Below, in pieces: positions 31,953 through 41,491 of a stretch of DNA of 64,000 nt. The stretch's first letter is position 1, and every line of letters starts with the position of its first letter. The notes below the pieces were generated by a model. It was given only the letters and a program-made list of their open reading frames with translations. It was not told where the DNA came from and searched no databases. Origin of the DNA: Pseudomonadota bacterium (lineage in GTDB: Bacteria > Desulfobacterota > SM23-61); assembly GCA_018819135.1 (NCBI GenBank), contig JAHJQK010000052.1, positions 1 through 64,000 on the forward strand. Direction: 5' to 3'. A program made the position numbers and the translations under genes.

Positions 31953-32291
31953 ATGAATAAGAACCTATACGTGGGAAATCTGTCTATTGAAGTCACGGAA
32001 GAAGACCTGAAAGCCAATTTTTCCGAAGTAGGAAAGGTCGTATCCGTTACCCTCATCAAGGATAAGTACACCGGGCTGAATAGAGGGTTCGGGTTTGTAG
32101 AGATGGAAACTGAAAAGGAAGCTCAAGATGCCATTCAAAAATTCAATGGCGGCAGCCTTCTTGGAAACACCATCACCGTCAATGAAGCCCGTCCCAAAAA
32201 GGATCAGGGAGGCCCGAGACGCGACAGCAACCGCGGTGGCGGGGGCGGCGGGTTCAGGGGAAGCCGGGGCGGAGGCGGTCGGCGATATTAA
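31953..32291 (+). CDS. RRM-type RNA-binding protein
   Basis: A 112-residue protein with one RNA recognition motif (residues 3-80). RNP2 is LYVGNLS and RNP1 is GFGFVEM, the standard bacterial Rbp layout. A Gly/Arg-rich tail (GGGGGGFRGSRGGGGRRY) follows. ATG 31953 has GGGAGG 6 bases upstream. Family members are stress- or cold-related RNA chaperones, but regulation here is not shown. The SEC-C gene follows. Confidence 0.92.
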   Translation: MNKNLYVGNLSIEVTEEDLKANFSEVGKVVSVTLIKDKYTGLNRGFGFVEMETEKEAQDAIQKFNGGSLLGNTITVNEARPKKDQGGPRRDSNRGGGGGGFRGSRGGGGRRY

Positions 32292-32330
32292 ACCGGTTGC
32301 GTACTGCCAATCGCAGAATGAACGTGGGAG

Positions 32331-32519
32331 ATGCTCAATAACAAGATGAAAATACTGGAACGTTTTTTCAACAACAAACAAACCGAAAGAAAAAAAGAAG
32401 ATCTGGGTCGCAATGAGTCCTGCTGGTGCGGCAGCGGAAAGAAATATAAGCGCTGTCATTTGGAAACAGATGCGCATAAAAGTCGGATGAAAAGCAACGC
32501 GGGGCGAAGAGGGATATAG
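32331..32519 (+). CDS. Small SEC-C zinc-binding protein
   Basis: A 62-residue protein ending in a SEC-C motif (RNESCWCGSGKKYKRCH), the zinc-binding C-x-C-x8-C-H tail first seen in SecA. The N-terminal half is a charged helix (ILERFFNNKQTERKKEDLG). The start is uncertain: ATG 32331 or 32346, neither with an ideal ribosome site. It lies 40 bases after the RRM gene and may share its transcript. Confidence 0.7.
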   Translation: MLNNKMKILERFFNNKQTERKKEDLGRNESCWCGSGKKYKRCHLETDAHKSRMKSNAGRRGI

Positions 32520-32820
32520 AGTCTGCTCGGTCCTCCCCTTTTGTTTTCCGTCGTTATCTTAATCTTATTCCTTTTTCGGTTACCTCCCTTAAATGAGTTT
32601 CATACGACCCCTCACCTATAACATCCCTTCCGGTATGATCTTCAGAGACAGAAACGTTTTAACGCCGGGCTGATCTGGATATTGGGGATCGCCCCGGCAA
32701 GGTTTTTCTTTGTTTTTTGAACTTTGAATACGGCTTCCAATTTCCTTGGGAAAAATAAGATTGAAAAGTTGCCATACTCTGTTATAAAATCTTTTTGAAC
32801 GTAAAAGAAAGGAGTGCCCT
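32520..32820. other. Gene-free spacer before aroQ-like gene
   Basis: No gene or clear repeat is seen. GAAAGGAG (32807-32814) just before 32821 is the ribosome site of the next gene. Confidence 0.5.
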
Positions 32821-33255
32821 ATGCCCAAAATTCTTCTCATTCAGGGAAGCAACATGAATCTGCTGGGGATTCGGCAGCCGGAGATTTACGGGACGACCAC
32901 AGCAGCAGAATTGGACAAAATGATGCAGGACTATGCCAAAGCCAAAAAGTTCGACCTGGAAATTTTCTATACGAACTCCGAAGGCGAGTGCATTGACCGC
33001 ATTATCAAAGCTTACCATGACAAGATTGATGTCCTGGTGATGAACCCGGGAGGGTTTACTTACGCCAGCCACGCCATCCGGGACACAATCAAAGGGGTTA
33101 AAATTCTTTACGTGGAAATTCATTTATCCAATCATTATGAAAGGGGCATTCATTCCGTGATCGCTCCTGCGGCCCAAGGTGTGATCATGGGATTGGGAAT
33201 TCAGGTTTACTTCATGGGCCTGGATGCCGCTCTATACCTGGCCGAAAAAAGATAA
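32821..33255 (+). CDS. Type II 3-dehydroquinate dehydratase-like protein
   Basis: A 144-residue AroQ-family protein. Type II dehydroquinase marks are present: GSNMNLLGIRQPEIYG (compare GPNLNLLG and the catalytic Arg and Tyr), NSEGECIDRI, NPGGFTYASHAIRD and VEIHLSNH (Glu and His pair). The loop after it is shorter than usual and the common HAREEFRHHS stretch is replaced by HYERGIHS, so an active-site arginine may be shifted or lost. It stands alone without other shikimate genes. It may be the housekeeping enzyme or a paralogue with a catabolic role. Confidence 0.75.
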   Translation: MPKILLIQGSNMNLLGIRQPEIYGTTTAAELDKMMQDYAKAKKFDLEIFYTNSEGECIDRIIKAYHDKIDVLVMNPGGFTYASHAIRDTIKGVKILYVEIHLSNHYERGIHSVIAPAAQGVIMGLGIQVYFMGLDAALYLAEKR

Positions 33256-33318
33256 AATATATAATGGCATCGAAAAAATTCAAGGGGTTGACGAACCGGA
33301 AGAACCTTTTGAAAGGAA

Positions 33319-33519
33319 CTATCCGGGTACATTTATCTGAATACGATGAGCCCTGATAATCTGAACTTTGTTAACATTTTCCTGACCGTCCAGATTCAGG
33401 ATCATGCTGGACATTACAGCCAGCCAACCGTCTTCCCTCTCTCCTTTCATCTTAAACTCAATCAATGTAAATCCTTTTTCTTTTTTTCGAACTCTCTTTA
33501 ATCTCTCAAACATATCCAT
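33319..33519 (-). pseudogene. Type IV prepilin N-terminal scrap
   Basis: The frame begins MDMFERLKRVRKKEKGFTLIEFKMKG, quoted in part as RKKEKGFTLIE, the prepilin peptidase site with the conserved Phe+1 and Glu+5. The hydrophobic helix that must follow is absent and is replaced by a hydrophilic stretch, so this is most likely a broken pilin or pseudopilin gene. Confidence 0.5.
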
Positions 33520-33653
33520 TCTAATGAAATCTTAATTCTTTGGATTTTGGCCAGCGCAGCGAGCTTTCGGCCGGGCCTTCAGGCCATCGTTTATTTTTTT
33601 GACCAATTGACGCCTCCGGCAGCAAAAAGAAAGAAAAGGGATTCTTTTTCTTT

Positions 33654-35340
33654 ATGGGGGGCAACGAACCTGCCAAGCAGCATTCGTTTTTATTTTACTT
33701 TTCAAGATTTACCCCAAGGGTGACGATGTCAATCCTGGCCATTCCCTTGGTTCTGAATGAATCAATCATCGGCTTTTTTGGCTTCCACTCGGAGCGGGCT
33801 GAAAAATTCTGGAGAGAAGATGACATTAATCTGTTCAAAATGGTGGCCGAGCTTTTTGCCAACGTAATCGTACGCCAGCGGGGAGAAGAGGCATTGCAGA
33901 AAATTCAAGAGTCATTTCAGTGGCTGGCGCAAGAGAATTTTACTATTGCCGAAATTGGGCAAATCCTCAGTTCGACCTTAGATATCGAAGAGGTTTATGG
34001 AAGCTTTGCCGAAGAAGTGCGTAATATAATCCCTTTTGACCGCCTGGCGATCACCACCATCAACCCCGAAACCGATACCTTTACCCTTTCCTACGTCGCG
34101 GGACCCCAATTGGAAGAACGCAGATTAGGAGATATTATCCCTTTGGCCGGAACGGGTCTTGAAGAAGTCTTGAAGACCAGATCCAGCTTGCTCATTGGTA
34201 AAAAAAATCGGGAGATGGTCATCAGGCGATGTCCAGGACTTCTTTCCACCTTTAGCGCTGGATATCAATCTTGCATGTTAATACCTTTGATCTCAAAAAA
34301 TGAAGTAATCGGCGGTTTAAATTTTCAGTCTACCAAGCCGGATGTCTACACAGAGGCAGATATGAAACTTGCCGAAAGGGTCGGTGCGCAGATTGCCGGT
34401 GCTAATTTCCCCTATTGTGAAGGAGACCCTGAAGCTTCTCAGGGCATCTTTGCCCTCTACTATTGAGGTCCGGCAAAACATGGAAAGTGAAACGGGGATT
34501 ATTGACGCGAATCTCACCCAAATCCACCAGGTGGTGATGAATCTTTGCACCAATGCCGCTCATGCCATGAAGGAAAATGGGGGTGTGCTGGAAGTAAGCC
34601 TTGCCAATGCGGAAATGGATATAGACACCACTGCCCAGCACCCAGATATCCATCCGGGACCCTACCTGCGGTTGACGGTAAGCGATACAGGTATCGGGAT
34701 AGCTCCTGTTTTATTAGAGAGGATTTTTGATCCATATTTCACCACTAAAAAGGTTGGCGAAGGAACCGGGTTGGAGTTAGCCGTAGTTCATGGAATCGTC
34801 AAAAACCATGGGGGCATTGTCAAGGTTTACAGCGAGCCGGGAAAAGGCACCACTTTCCATGTATACTTTCCCCGCATTGATGGGTTCCAAGAAATCACGG
34901 AAACCCAGAAAGTTGAACTCCTCCCAGTGGGCGGCCACGAGCGGGTCCTTTTAGTCGATGACGAACAGGCTCTGGTGGATCTGGGGAAAAAGATGTTGAA
35001 GCACCTCGGATACGAAGTGGCTGTCAGAACGAGCAGTATCGAAGCGTTGGAACTATTCCGCAACCGTCCGGACCGATTTGATTTGGTCATTATGGATTTC
35101 ACCATGCCGAATATGACGGGTGATAAGTTGGCCCAGGAGATGATGCGCCTCAGCCCCGGTCTTCCGGTGATTCTTTGCACGGGGGTTAGTGAACGGATTT
35201 CCGAAATGAAGGCCAAAGCTTTGGGGATTCAAGAGTTCGTCATGAAGCCTTTTGACTTGAATGACCTGGCCCGAACCATCCGCCGCGCCCTGGATCATAA
35301 CATAAAAAGAGTTCTGACCCGGAACCTTCAATTCCTTTAA
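33654..35340 (+). pseudogene. Hybrid histidine kinase gene broken by an internal deletion
   Basis: Frame one (to about 34466) carries the end of one GAF domain (SILAIPLVLNESIIGFFGFHS) and a second GAF domain (SSTLDIEEVYGSFAEEV to LAERVGAQIAGA). Frame two takes over near 34395 with PVLISPIVKETLKLLRASLP, then a complete ATPase half (NLCTNAAHAM, VSDTGIGIAP, GTGLELAVVHG, GKGTTFHVYFP) and a receiver domain (VLLVDDEQAL, the phosphoacceptor Asp in LVIMDFTMPNMTG, and MKPFD). The histidine phosphotransfer helix and linker between them are missing and the frame is shifted. The N-terminus also appears cut. A separate ATPase-receiver protein (34369-35340) could still be made. Confidence 0.75.
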
Positions 35341-35403
35341 ATTTCTGATAGGTAGTAGGGGAATAATGAAAGGGGTCAGCCCGGAAATTCATGCCAGAGG
35401 TTC

Positions 35404-35907
35404 CTACCAGTCGATTTTTAACCCACCGTGTTTCTTGATGTGTTCCACGAGTCCGCCATCGCCTATGATATTGCGCATTACGGGAGGCAAGGGGGGCGCT
35501 ATCATTTCAACACCGGTGGTGAGGTCGTTTACCTGGCCCGTTGCCAGATTGAGTTCCAGCTCATCCCCTTCCCGAATCTGGCCTGTATCTATGATGAGGG
35601 CAGGCAAGCCGGCATTGATGACGTTGCGGAAGAATATCCGGGCATAGCTCTTGGCCAGCACGGCTCCAACGCCGTTGAGTTTGAGGATGATCGTCGCATG
35701 CTCCCGGCTGGAGCCGAGGCCAAAATTCTGACCACCGACCACAATATCTCCCGGCTTTACGCTGGCAGCAAATTCTGGCCTGACGTCGGCAAAACAGTGC
35801 TTAGCCAACTCCGGTAAATTGCTCCGCAGATGAAAGAATCTTCCAGGCGTAATGTGGTCGGTGGTGATTCCATCCCCCAATTTCCACGCCTTTCCTCTTA
35901 TTTTCAT
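35404..35907 (-). CDS. Aconitase-family small subunit (LeuD/DmdB-like)
   Basis: A 167-residue swivel-domain subunit of a two-subunit hydro-lyase. The YLRSNLPE-type opening (FFHLRSNLPELA), GQNFGLGSSREHA (the substrate-specificity loop of LeuD and homoaconitase-type enzymes) and FFRNVINAGLPAL are present. It pairs with the large subunit just upstream, 23 bases away. Candidates are isopropylmalate, citramalate/dimethylmalate or homoaconitate isomerisation. The operon with a TctCBA transporter favours catabolism over leucine synthesis. Confidence 0.87.
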   Translation of the reverse strand: MKIRGKAWKLGDGITTDHITPGRFFHLRSNLPELAKHCFADVRPEFAASVKPGDIVVGGQNFGLGSSREHATIILKLNGVGAVLAKSYARIFFRNVINAGLPALIIDTGQIREGDELELNLATGQVNDLTTGVEMIAPPLPPVMRNIIGDGGLVEHIKKHGGLKIDW

Positions 35908-35930
35908 GATTGAACCTCGCTGGTCTGCAA

Positions 35931-37187
35931 TTAAAGAAATTCTCGCGGGTCACATAGTTGGCCGGCAATCGCCGTGGCGGCGGCGGTTGCGGGCGAAGCC
36001 AGGTAGATAAAGCCCTCGGGGTTTCCCATGCGCCCCTCAAAGTTCCTGTTTTGCGTTCCCACGCAGATTTCCCCGTCAGCCAGCACCCCTTCATGCACGC
36101 CTACGCAAGGCCCACAGCCCGGGCCGACCACGATGCCGCCCGCTTCAACCAGGGCTTGGAGGGTTCCGTCCCGCAAGGCGTCCAGATAAACTTTTCGCGA
36201 GCTGAGGGCTACGATGAGTCTGGTCTCCGGATGGACCCGGCGGCCTTTTAGGATTTGAGCAGCGGACTGAAGGTCTTCAAGCCGGCCATTGGTACAGGTG
36301 CCGATTAAGACTTGCTGCACCTTCACCTCTCCCACTTCGCGGATCGGCTTTACATTATCTACGAAATGGGGGCAGGCGACGACGGGTTCTATCCTGGAGA
36401 GGTCAAAATCAAACCTGCTTTCGTAAGTGGCATCGGGATCGGGTGCCAGCTCCTGGTAATCTTTTTCCCTGCCGTGCTCCTGGAGAAAAAGCTTAGTCTG
36501 TTCGTCCGCAGGGAACAATCCTGCTTTGGCGCCGCACTCCACGGCCATATTGGCGATGGTAGCCCGGGCCGCTACACTTAAATTTTTCGTACCGGGGCCT
36601 AAAAATTCCAGGGCCTTGTAAGTTGCACCGTTGGCCCCGATCATTCCAATAAAATAAAGGATGAAGTCTTTCGTGTAAACCCCTTTGGCCAGGTTGCCTT
36701 TAAGGACGACCTGGAACGATTCAGGCACCCGCATCCAGGTATGTCCGAAGGCCATAGCCACCGCGACATCGGTGGAGCCCATTCCTGTGGCAAAGGCGCC
36801 GAGAGCGCCCTGGGTGCAGCTGTGGGAATCCGCCCCCACGATCACATCCCCCGGCTTCGCATATTTCTCGCTGACGACATTATGCAAGATGCCTCCCCCG
36901 AGATCCGAAAGGATTGCGCCGGTCCGCTTGCAGAATGCCCGCAGAAGCTTGTGGTCATTCGCATGCTCGAGCCGGGGACTGGGGGAAGCGTGATCCAGAA
37001 AAATAGCGCTGCGTGCCGGATCCTTTATTTTTTCAATTCCCATCGCTTTCATCTGTTGAACGGTAAGCGGACCGGTGCCGTCGTGAACATAAACAAAATC
37101 TACGGCGGGGATGATAAATTCTCCCGCTTGCACATCGTTGCCCGCACGGGAGCCCAGTATTTTTTCCGCCAGCGTCTTACCCATCAA
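35931..37187 (-). CDS. Aconitase-family large subunit (LeuC/DmdA-like)
   Basis: A 418-residue [4Fe-4S] subunit of the short LeuC type. Cluster and active-site marks are VGADSHSCTQGALGAF, GTCTNGRLEDLQSAA (first cysteine ligand) and GPGCGPCVGVHEGVL (two further ligands). It dehydrates and rehydrates a hydroxy-di- or tricarboxylate. The small subunit follows and tctA lies 151 bases upstream on the same strand. As leuA and leuB are absent, I read it as part of a substrate-specific degradation route. Confidence 0.9.
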   Translation of the reverse strand: MMGKTLAEKILGSRAGNDVQAGEFIIPAVDFVYVHDGTGPLTVQQMKAMGIEKIKDPARSAIFLDHASPSPRLEHANDHKLLRAFCKRTGAILSDLGGGILHNVVSEKYAKPGDVIVGADSHSCTQGALGAFATGMGSTDVAVAMAFGHTWMRVPESFQVVLKGNLAKGVYTKDFILYFIGMIGANGATYKALEFLGPGTKNLSVAARATIANMAVECGAKAGLFPADEQTKLFLQEHGREKDYQELAPDPDATYESRFDFDLSRIEPVVACPHFVDNVKPIREVGEVKVQQVLIGTCTNGRLEDLQSAAQILKGRRVHPETRLIVALSSRKVYLDALRDGTLQALVEAGGIVVGPGCGPCVGVHEGVLADGEICVGTQNRNFEGRMGNPEGFIYLASPATAAATAIAGQLCDPREFL

Positions 37188-37338
37188 CCTTCTCCCTTAA
37201 GGATCAATTCTTAACCAATGGCGACCCCTGCAATCGCCCCCCGGGCCGAATTCTTCGGGATGACGGATCCACATTCCCCCATCCGCGTAACCCTGTTTCG
37301 GTATGAACCTGAATCACCAACGACCTTTGCTGAGTCCT

Positions 37339-38850
37339 TTATTTATCCTTGCCCCTTCGGTGTTGGCGAATAAAGTCCAGAATCATAGGATAGAACATCA
37401 CCAAAACAGCAACTACCAAGAGAGTCAAAGATATAGGTCGGGTTAAGAAGATGGTAAAACTTCCGTCAGAAATAATCAAGGAGCGTCGGCAGTGCTCCTC
37501 AAACATCCTACCCAGCACCAATGCCAGAATCATGGGAGCTAGAGGAAAATCTAATTTTTTTAATAGAAAACCCATGATTCCGAAGACAAACATAATATAG
37601 AGATCAAATATGTTATTATTGAAAGCGTAAACGCCCACCAGGGAGATCTCCAGCACTAATATCGCAATAATAGGATAAGAAAACCGAAGAACTTGGACGA
37701 AGATGCCGATAAGGGGGAAATTGAGAATCAATAACATAGCATTACCCAAGTACATACTCGCAATGAGCCCCCAGACAAAGGTAGGATGTTCTTTAAAAAG
37801 TAACGGCCCAGGCTGAAGACCGAGTATCATTAGGGCTCCCAACATTACCGCTGTTACATTCGATCCGGGGATACCCAGGGTTAGAAGGGGAACCATAGCT
37901 CCCCCGGTTGCGGCATTATTGGCGGCCTCAGGCCCAGCCACCGCCTCCATGACCCCCGTTCCAAACTTTTCAGGATACTTGGAAACTCTTTTTTCCGTTG
38001 CATAAGAGATGAAAGATGCAATGGTGGCCCCGGCGCCGGGAAGCACCCCTGTTGCAAAACCAATGAAGGTTGCTCGGATGATTGGCCAGAACGAAACCTT
38101 GAGATCATTAAGGGACGGAAGGAGATTGGTCCATTTCCCGTAGGAGATCCTCTTGTCGAATTTAGACTTCGTTACAATATTATCGAGGACTTCCGCAAAG
38201 GCGAAAACCCCGATAGCGACGACTAAAAAGTCGATGCCGTCAAGAAGGTAAATGGAGCCAAAATGGAACCGGGGCGTTCCGGTGATGACGTCAGAACCCA
38301 CGGTGGCGAGGATAATGCCCAATAGTGCTGAAATGCCTCCCTTTAAGGCATCCCCGGTGGATAATACAGCGACCGCCGCAAATCCCATGACCATAAGGGA
38401 AAAATACTCTGGAGCTCCGAAACTGAGGGCAAAACCGGCCAGCAATGGGGCAAAGAAGGTCAAAAAAATAATGCTTATAGTTCCGGCTACAAAAGATGCA
38501 ATAGCGCTGATACCCAAGGCGGGGCCAGCCCTTCCCTTGAGGGCCAGTTCATACCCATCAATGGCGGTCATCACTGACGAGGACTCTCCGGGAACCTTAA
38601 GGAGAATCGAGGTAATAGAGCCGCCGTACATGGCTCCGTAATAAATGCCAGCCAGAAGAATGATGGCTGATACAGGTTCCACGCCGAATATCAAAGGGAT
38701 AAGGATGGCCACAGCGCTTACCGGTCCAAATCCAGGGAGCACACCGACGATGTTCCCCACCGTGACACCAACGAAACAATACCAGAGATTTTTCAGCGTT
38801 AAAGCAATTGAAAAACCTTGAAGCAGAGAGTCGCCGGCCTCAAAAAGCAT
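37339..38850 (-). CDS. tctA: Tripartite tricarboxylate transporter large permease (TctA)
   Basis: A 503-residue membrane protein with about 12 hydrophobic segments and the TctA landmarks VGTIVGVLPGFGPVSAV-like opening (VTVGNIVGVLPGFGP), YGGSITSILLKVPGESSSV and TGVLPGAGATIASFISYATEKR, the second such repeat. It is the cation-coupled transport subunit. tctB ends 15 bases upstream. Together with TctC it takes up a carboxylate such as a citrate-like or dicarboxylic acid. Confidence 0.92.
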   Translation of the reverse strand: MLFEAGDSLLQGFSIALTLKNLWYCFVGVTVGNIVGVLPGFGPVSAVAILIPLIFGVEPVSAIILLAGIYYGAMYGGSITSILLKVPGESSSVMTAIDGYELALKGRAGPALGISAIASFVAGTISIIFLTFFAPLLAGFALSFGAPEYFSLMVMGFAAVAVLSTGDALKGGISALLGIILATVGSDVITGTPRFHFGSIYLLDGIDFLVVAIGVFAFAEVLDNIVTKSKFDKRISYGKWTNLLPSLNDLKVSFWPIIRATFIGFATGVLPGAGATIASFISYATEKRVSKYPEKFGTGVMEAVAGPEAANNAATGGAMVPLLTLGIPGSNVTAVMLGALMILGLQPGPLLFKEHPTFVWGLIASMYLGNAMLLILNFPLIGIFVQVLRFSYPIIAILVLEISLVGVYAFNNNIFDLYIMFVFGIMGFLLKKLDFPLAPMILALVLGRMFEEHCRRSLIISDGSFTIFLTRPISLTLLVVAVLVMFYPMILDFIRQHRRGKDK

Positions 38851-38865
38851 AATAATCTATCCTCC

Positions 38866-39339
38866 TTACCCAAGACCAAGAGCCGAAAGGATTTTCCAGG
38901 AGAGACCTTTGGGCAAAGGAACATCCAGAAGATTGTAGAAGGACACTTGCAGAATGAGGGTGAAGGCGGCGCTGCCAAAAATGGAAGTCGGCCATTTCAT
39001 TTTAAAAAGGAATCTAAGGGTGATAAGACCAAAGCAAAAGGTGGATAGAATAAATCCCAACCACTTGATCGTAACGATAAAACCCAGATAAAAGAGGAGA
39101 CATATTACTAAGGATTTTATGTCTCCAGCCCAAAACTTTTCTCCCTGAGGAGCCTTCTTCCATGATCTGAGCAAATAGAGAGCGGAGAGGAGAAGAAGGG
39201 TAAGGCCTAGAATAAAGGGGAGCATCCCCGACCCGGGAACCCTTTTGACAAACCCAATAGGAAATTCCGTAGACAGATAAGTATAAAAACCGGCAAAACC
39301 CAGCATCAGGACGCCACAAACTATTTCTCCTCTCCGCAT
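38866..39339 (-). CDS. tctB: Tripartite tricarboxylate transporter small permease (TctB)
   Basis: A 157-residue protein with four hydrophobic helices and the TctB-type opening (GVLMLGFAGFYTYLSTEFPIG) with the RVPGSGMLPFILG turn. It lies between tctC and tctA with short spacers, in the standard tctCBA order, and forms the accessory membrane subunit. Confidence 0.85.
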   Translation of the reverse strand: MRRGEIVCGVLMLGFAGFYTYLSTEFPIGFVKRVPGSGMLPFILGLTLLLLSALYLLRSWKKAPQGEKFWAGDIKSLVICLLFYLGFIVTIKWLGFILSTFCFGLITLRFLFKMKWPTSIFGSAAFTLILQVSFYNLLDVPLPKGLSWKILSALGLG

Positions 39340-39376
39340 GGTTTTTCCCTCGCTCCGACAAAAAAAATTTCAGTTA

Positions 39377-40348
39377 TTACCGAAGTCCCAGTTCTTTCTG
39401 TATCTTTTTGTTTTCCTCCACGATTTCTCCAAAGAGTTTGGTGAAGTCCTCACTGCTCATATATCCTGGCAGCAGAGAGTTCTTCTTCGTATATTCCTTA
39501 AACTCAGGGGTCTCCATGGCCTTTTTGAAGGCATCTTGAAGTATTTTAATCACATCATCGGGCACCCCCTTTTTTGTCGCGACTCCCCTGAAGTGGTAGT
39601 CCTCAAGATCAACTCCCAGCTCTTTGTAAGTTAGGGCCTCTGGAAAGGCTCCAATACGGTTTCCCGCCGATATGGCCAAGGGAATCAATTTACCCGCTTG
39701 AACGTGCTTAATGATTGTTGCAGGATTAGTATGGACGACTGGCACATGACCCCCCAGGGTCGCCGTGACAGCGGCAGCACCTCCAGGATAGGGAACCCAG
39801 GTGATCTCAATACCCGCTTCCTTGGCGAACTTGATGGCCATGATATGGTGGGTGGAAGCGCTCCCAAAACCACCTACCTTAACCTTCCCTGGATTTTTCT
39901 TGGCATAATCAATCATCTCCTTGGCGGTTCTAAAAGGGGCAGAAGGATGGGCCGCAAGCACAAAGGAATCGGTCTGGATCCTGATAATGTAGGTTAACGC
40001 TTCCCAGGTAAAGTCTTTGATCTTTCCACTGGCGAAGAGGTCGGCGTTACTCCTCGTCATGGCGTAGACTGTGTACCCATCAGCCTTCTGGCCTAAGAGG
40101 TAAGCCATGGCTACCGCCCCTGACCCGCCGGTCTTGGTCTCCACCACAACCGGCACTCCCAGAATTTTACTGGCCGGTTCGGCTAACTGTCTCGCCATAA
40201 GATCCACAGGTGATCCAGGAGAGGAGTGGCAAAGGATCGTGATGTTTCTCTTGGGAAAATCCGCTGCTTGGCCTGCTGCCAGAAAAATAGTTCCTAAGAG
40301 ATACACAGCCATTGCTACCGGTACTAATCCTTTTAATAATACTTTCAT
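39377..40348 (-). CDS. tctC: TctC/Bug-family solute-binding protein
   Basis: A periplasmic receptor of about 323 residues with a signal peptide (LLKGLVPVAMAVYLLGTIFL, then AAGQA). Bug-family marks are FPKRNITILCHSSPGSPVDL, VVVETKTGGSGAVAMAYL and VGGFGSASTHH. The first carboxylate-binding loop is HSSPGSPVD. The start at 40348 has AAGGAGGTG upstream, preferred over a longer frame. A 22-base hairpin (CTCCTCTT with AAGAGGAG, 40408-40429) stands in the 255-base gap to the upstream ComA-like gene and may adjust expression of the highly needed binding protein. The ligand is unknown. Confidence 0.9.
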   Translation of the reverse strand: MKVLLKGLVPVAMAVYLLGTIFLAAGQAADFPKRNITILCHSSPGSPVDLMARQLAEPASKILGVPVVVETKTGGSGAVAMAYLLGQKADGYTVYAMTRSNADLFASGKIKDFTWEALTYIIRIQTDSFVLAAHPSAPFRTAKEMIDYAKKNPGKVKVGGFGSASTHHIMAIKFAKEAGIEITWVPYPGGAAAVTATLGGHVPVVHTNPATIIKHVQAGKLIPLAISAGNRIGAFPEALTYKELGVDLEDYHFRGVATKKGVPDDVIKILQDAFKKAMETPEFKEYTKKNSLLPGYMSSEDFTKLFGEIVEENKKIQKELGLR

Positions 40349-40603
40349 CTTACACCTCCTTGGGCAGGTTATTTGCAACCTCTTTTCCAGCTATTCCACC
40401 TTATCCCCTCCTCTTTTTCATAAGAGGAGCTTCCTACCACCTCCTTTGCTAATTGAAAGGGATTCAATCTGTGGCCTATATCTTTCTAATTATGTGCCTT
40501 TTCTATACCCCTTTCTTGTTTTGTGTTTTTATCTCCCAGAGTCTTTCCCCTTCTGTTGTTATTGCCCGTATCTGAAAAACGGCGGAATGTACTAACCAGG
40601 CCA

Positions 40604-41401
40604 TCAGGTCTTAGGCTCATGGAAATAAGAATATTCAATATTCCGGTGTAATTTACGCCTCATGGCGTCGAGCGCAATGATCTCTTTGTCAGTGATATTT
40701 TCAAGGTTGATATCCGGGCCAAAGGTCTGAATCATCCAGGCTGCCAGTTCGGGCCACTGCCCAGGGCCCGCCTCAAAAATCAGATGTTCCTTCCCCACTT
40801 CCTGTAACACATCTGTAAAAAATGTTGGATCCTCTTCTTTGAGTTTAACCAGGTCGCTGTTTTCAATAACCACCTTCTTGGCCCCTGCTTGCAGATCCCG
40901 CAGGCTGGATGCGATCACTTCCTTGCGCTCCAAGGGAGCATCCGGGAATTTCCGTCCTAATTCGGTTAAAACCTCCAGCCCCATGTCTTGCGCCAGACGG
41001 ATGAACGCCTCCCGCTGAGAGGAAGGCAGCGGCTGGGAAAGCATGTCTTCGCTGATCTCTACGGCCTGAAACCCGAGCTGGCCGACCCTTTGGAAAAATT
41101 CTTGCACTTTTCCCTGGACAGCAGCCACCTCAAAAGCAATTCCCCCCGGAAAACTTTTGATTCCAAAATCACTGTAAATGCCGATTTTCTCTTCAATCAA
41201 TTCCCGGGGATAACCGTTCAGGTAACCCGGATGGTCGGTGAATTTAGCATAGTCTACTATATCGCTGGCGATCGTAAGAAAATCCCGTTGATAACCAGGT
41301 GGCAAACCAGGATCCGACATGACCGTCACCCATAAGCGCCTGGGTTTGGGGGGCCGGAAGGGAATGGGCAGAAAAGGAAAGCCAAATTCTTTTGAACTCA
41401 T
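40604..41401 (-). CDS. ComA-family (phosphosulfolactate synthase-like) protein
   Basis: A 265-residue TIM-barrel protein related to (2R)-phospho-3-sulfolactate synthase. Family landmarks are SFPGGIAFEVAAVQGKVQEFF, LGFQAVEISEDML, LTELGRKFPDA, KVVIENSDL and IFEAGPGQWP. In methanogens the enzyme joins sulfite and phosphoenolpyruvate on the coenzyme M route. Here there are no coenzyme M genes, so it may add to or cleave a sulfonate or carboxylate in the imported-acid pathway (inference). It lies 90 bases after the GntR gene and before tctCBA on the same strand. Confidence 0.83.
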   Translation of the reverse strand: MSSKEFGFPFLPIPFRPPKPRRLWVTVMSDPGLPPGYQRDFLTIASDIVDYAKFTDHPGYLNGYPRELIEEKIGIYSDFGIKSFPGGIAFEVAAVQGKVQEFFQRVGQLGFQAVEISEDMLSQPLPSSQREAFIRLAQDMGLEVLTELGRKFPDAPLERKEVIASSLRDLQAGAKKVVIENSDLVKLKEEDPTFFTDVLQEVGKEHLIFEAGPGQWPELAAWMIQTFGPDINLENITDKEIIALDAMRRKLHRNIEYSYFHEPKT

Positions 41402-41491
41402 GAGTTCCTCCTGAAGATATGCGTAAATCCTTGCGTTGGCTTCTCTTGCGCATTAACTCTAAACCAAAGATGAAGAGCCGGATAAAAAATT

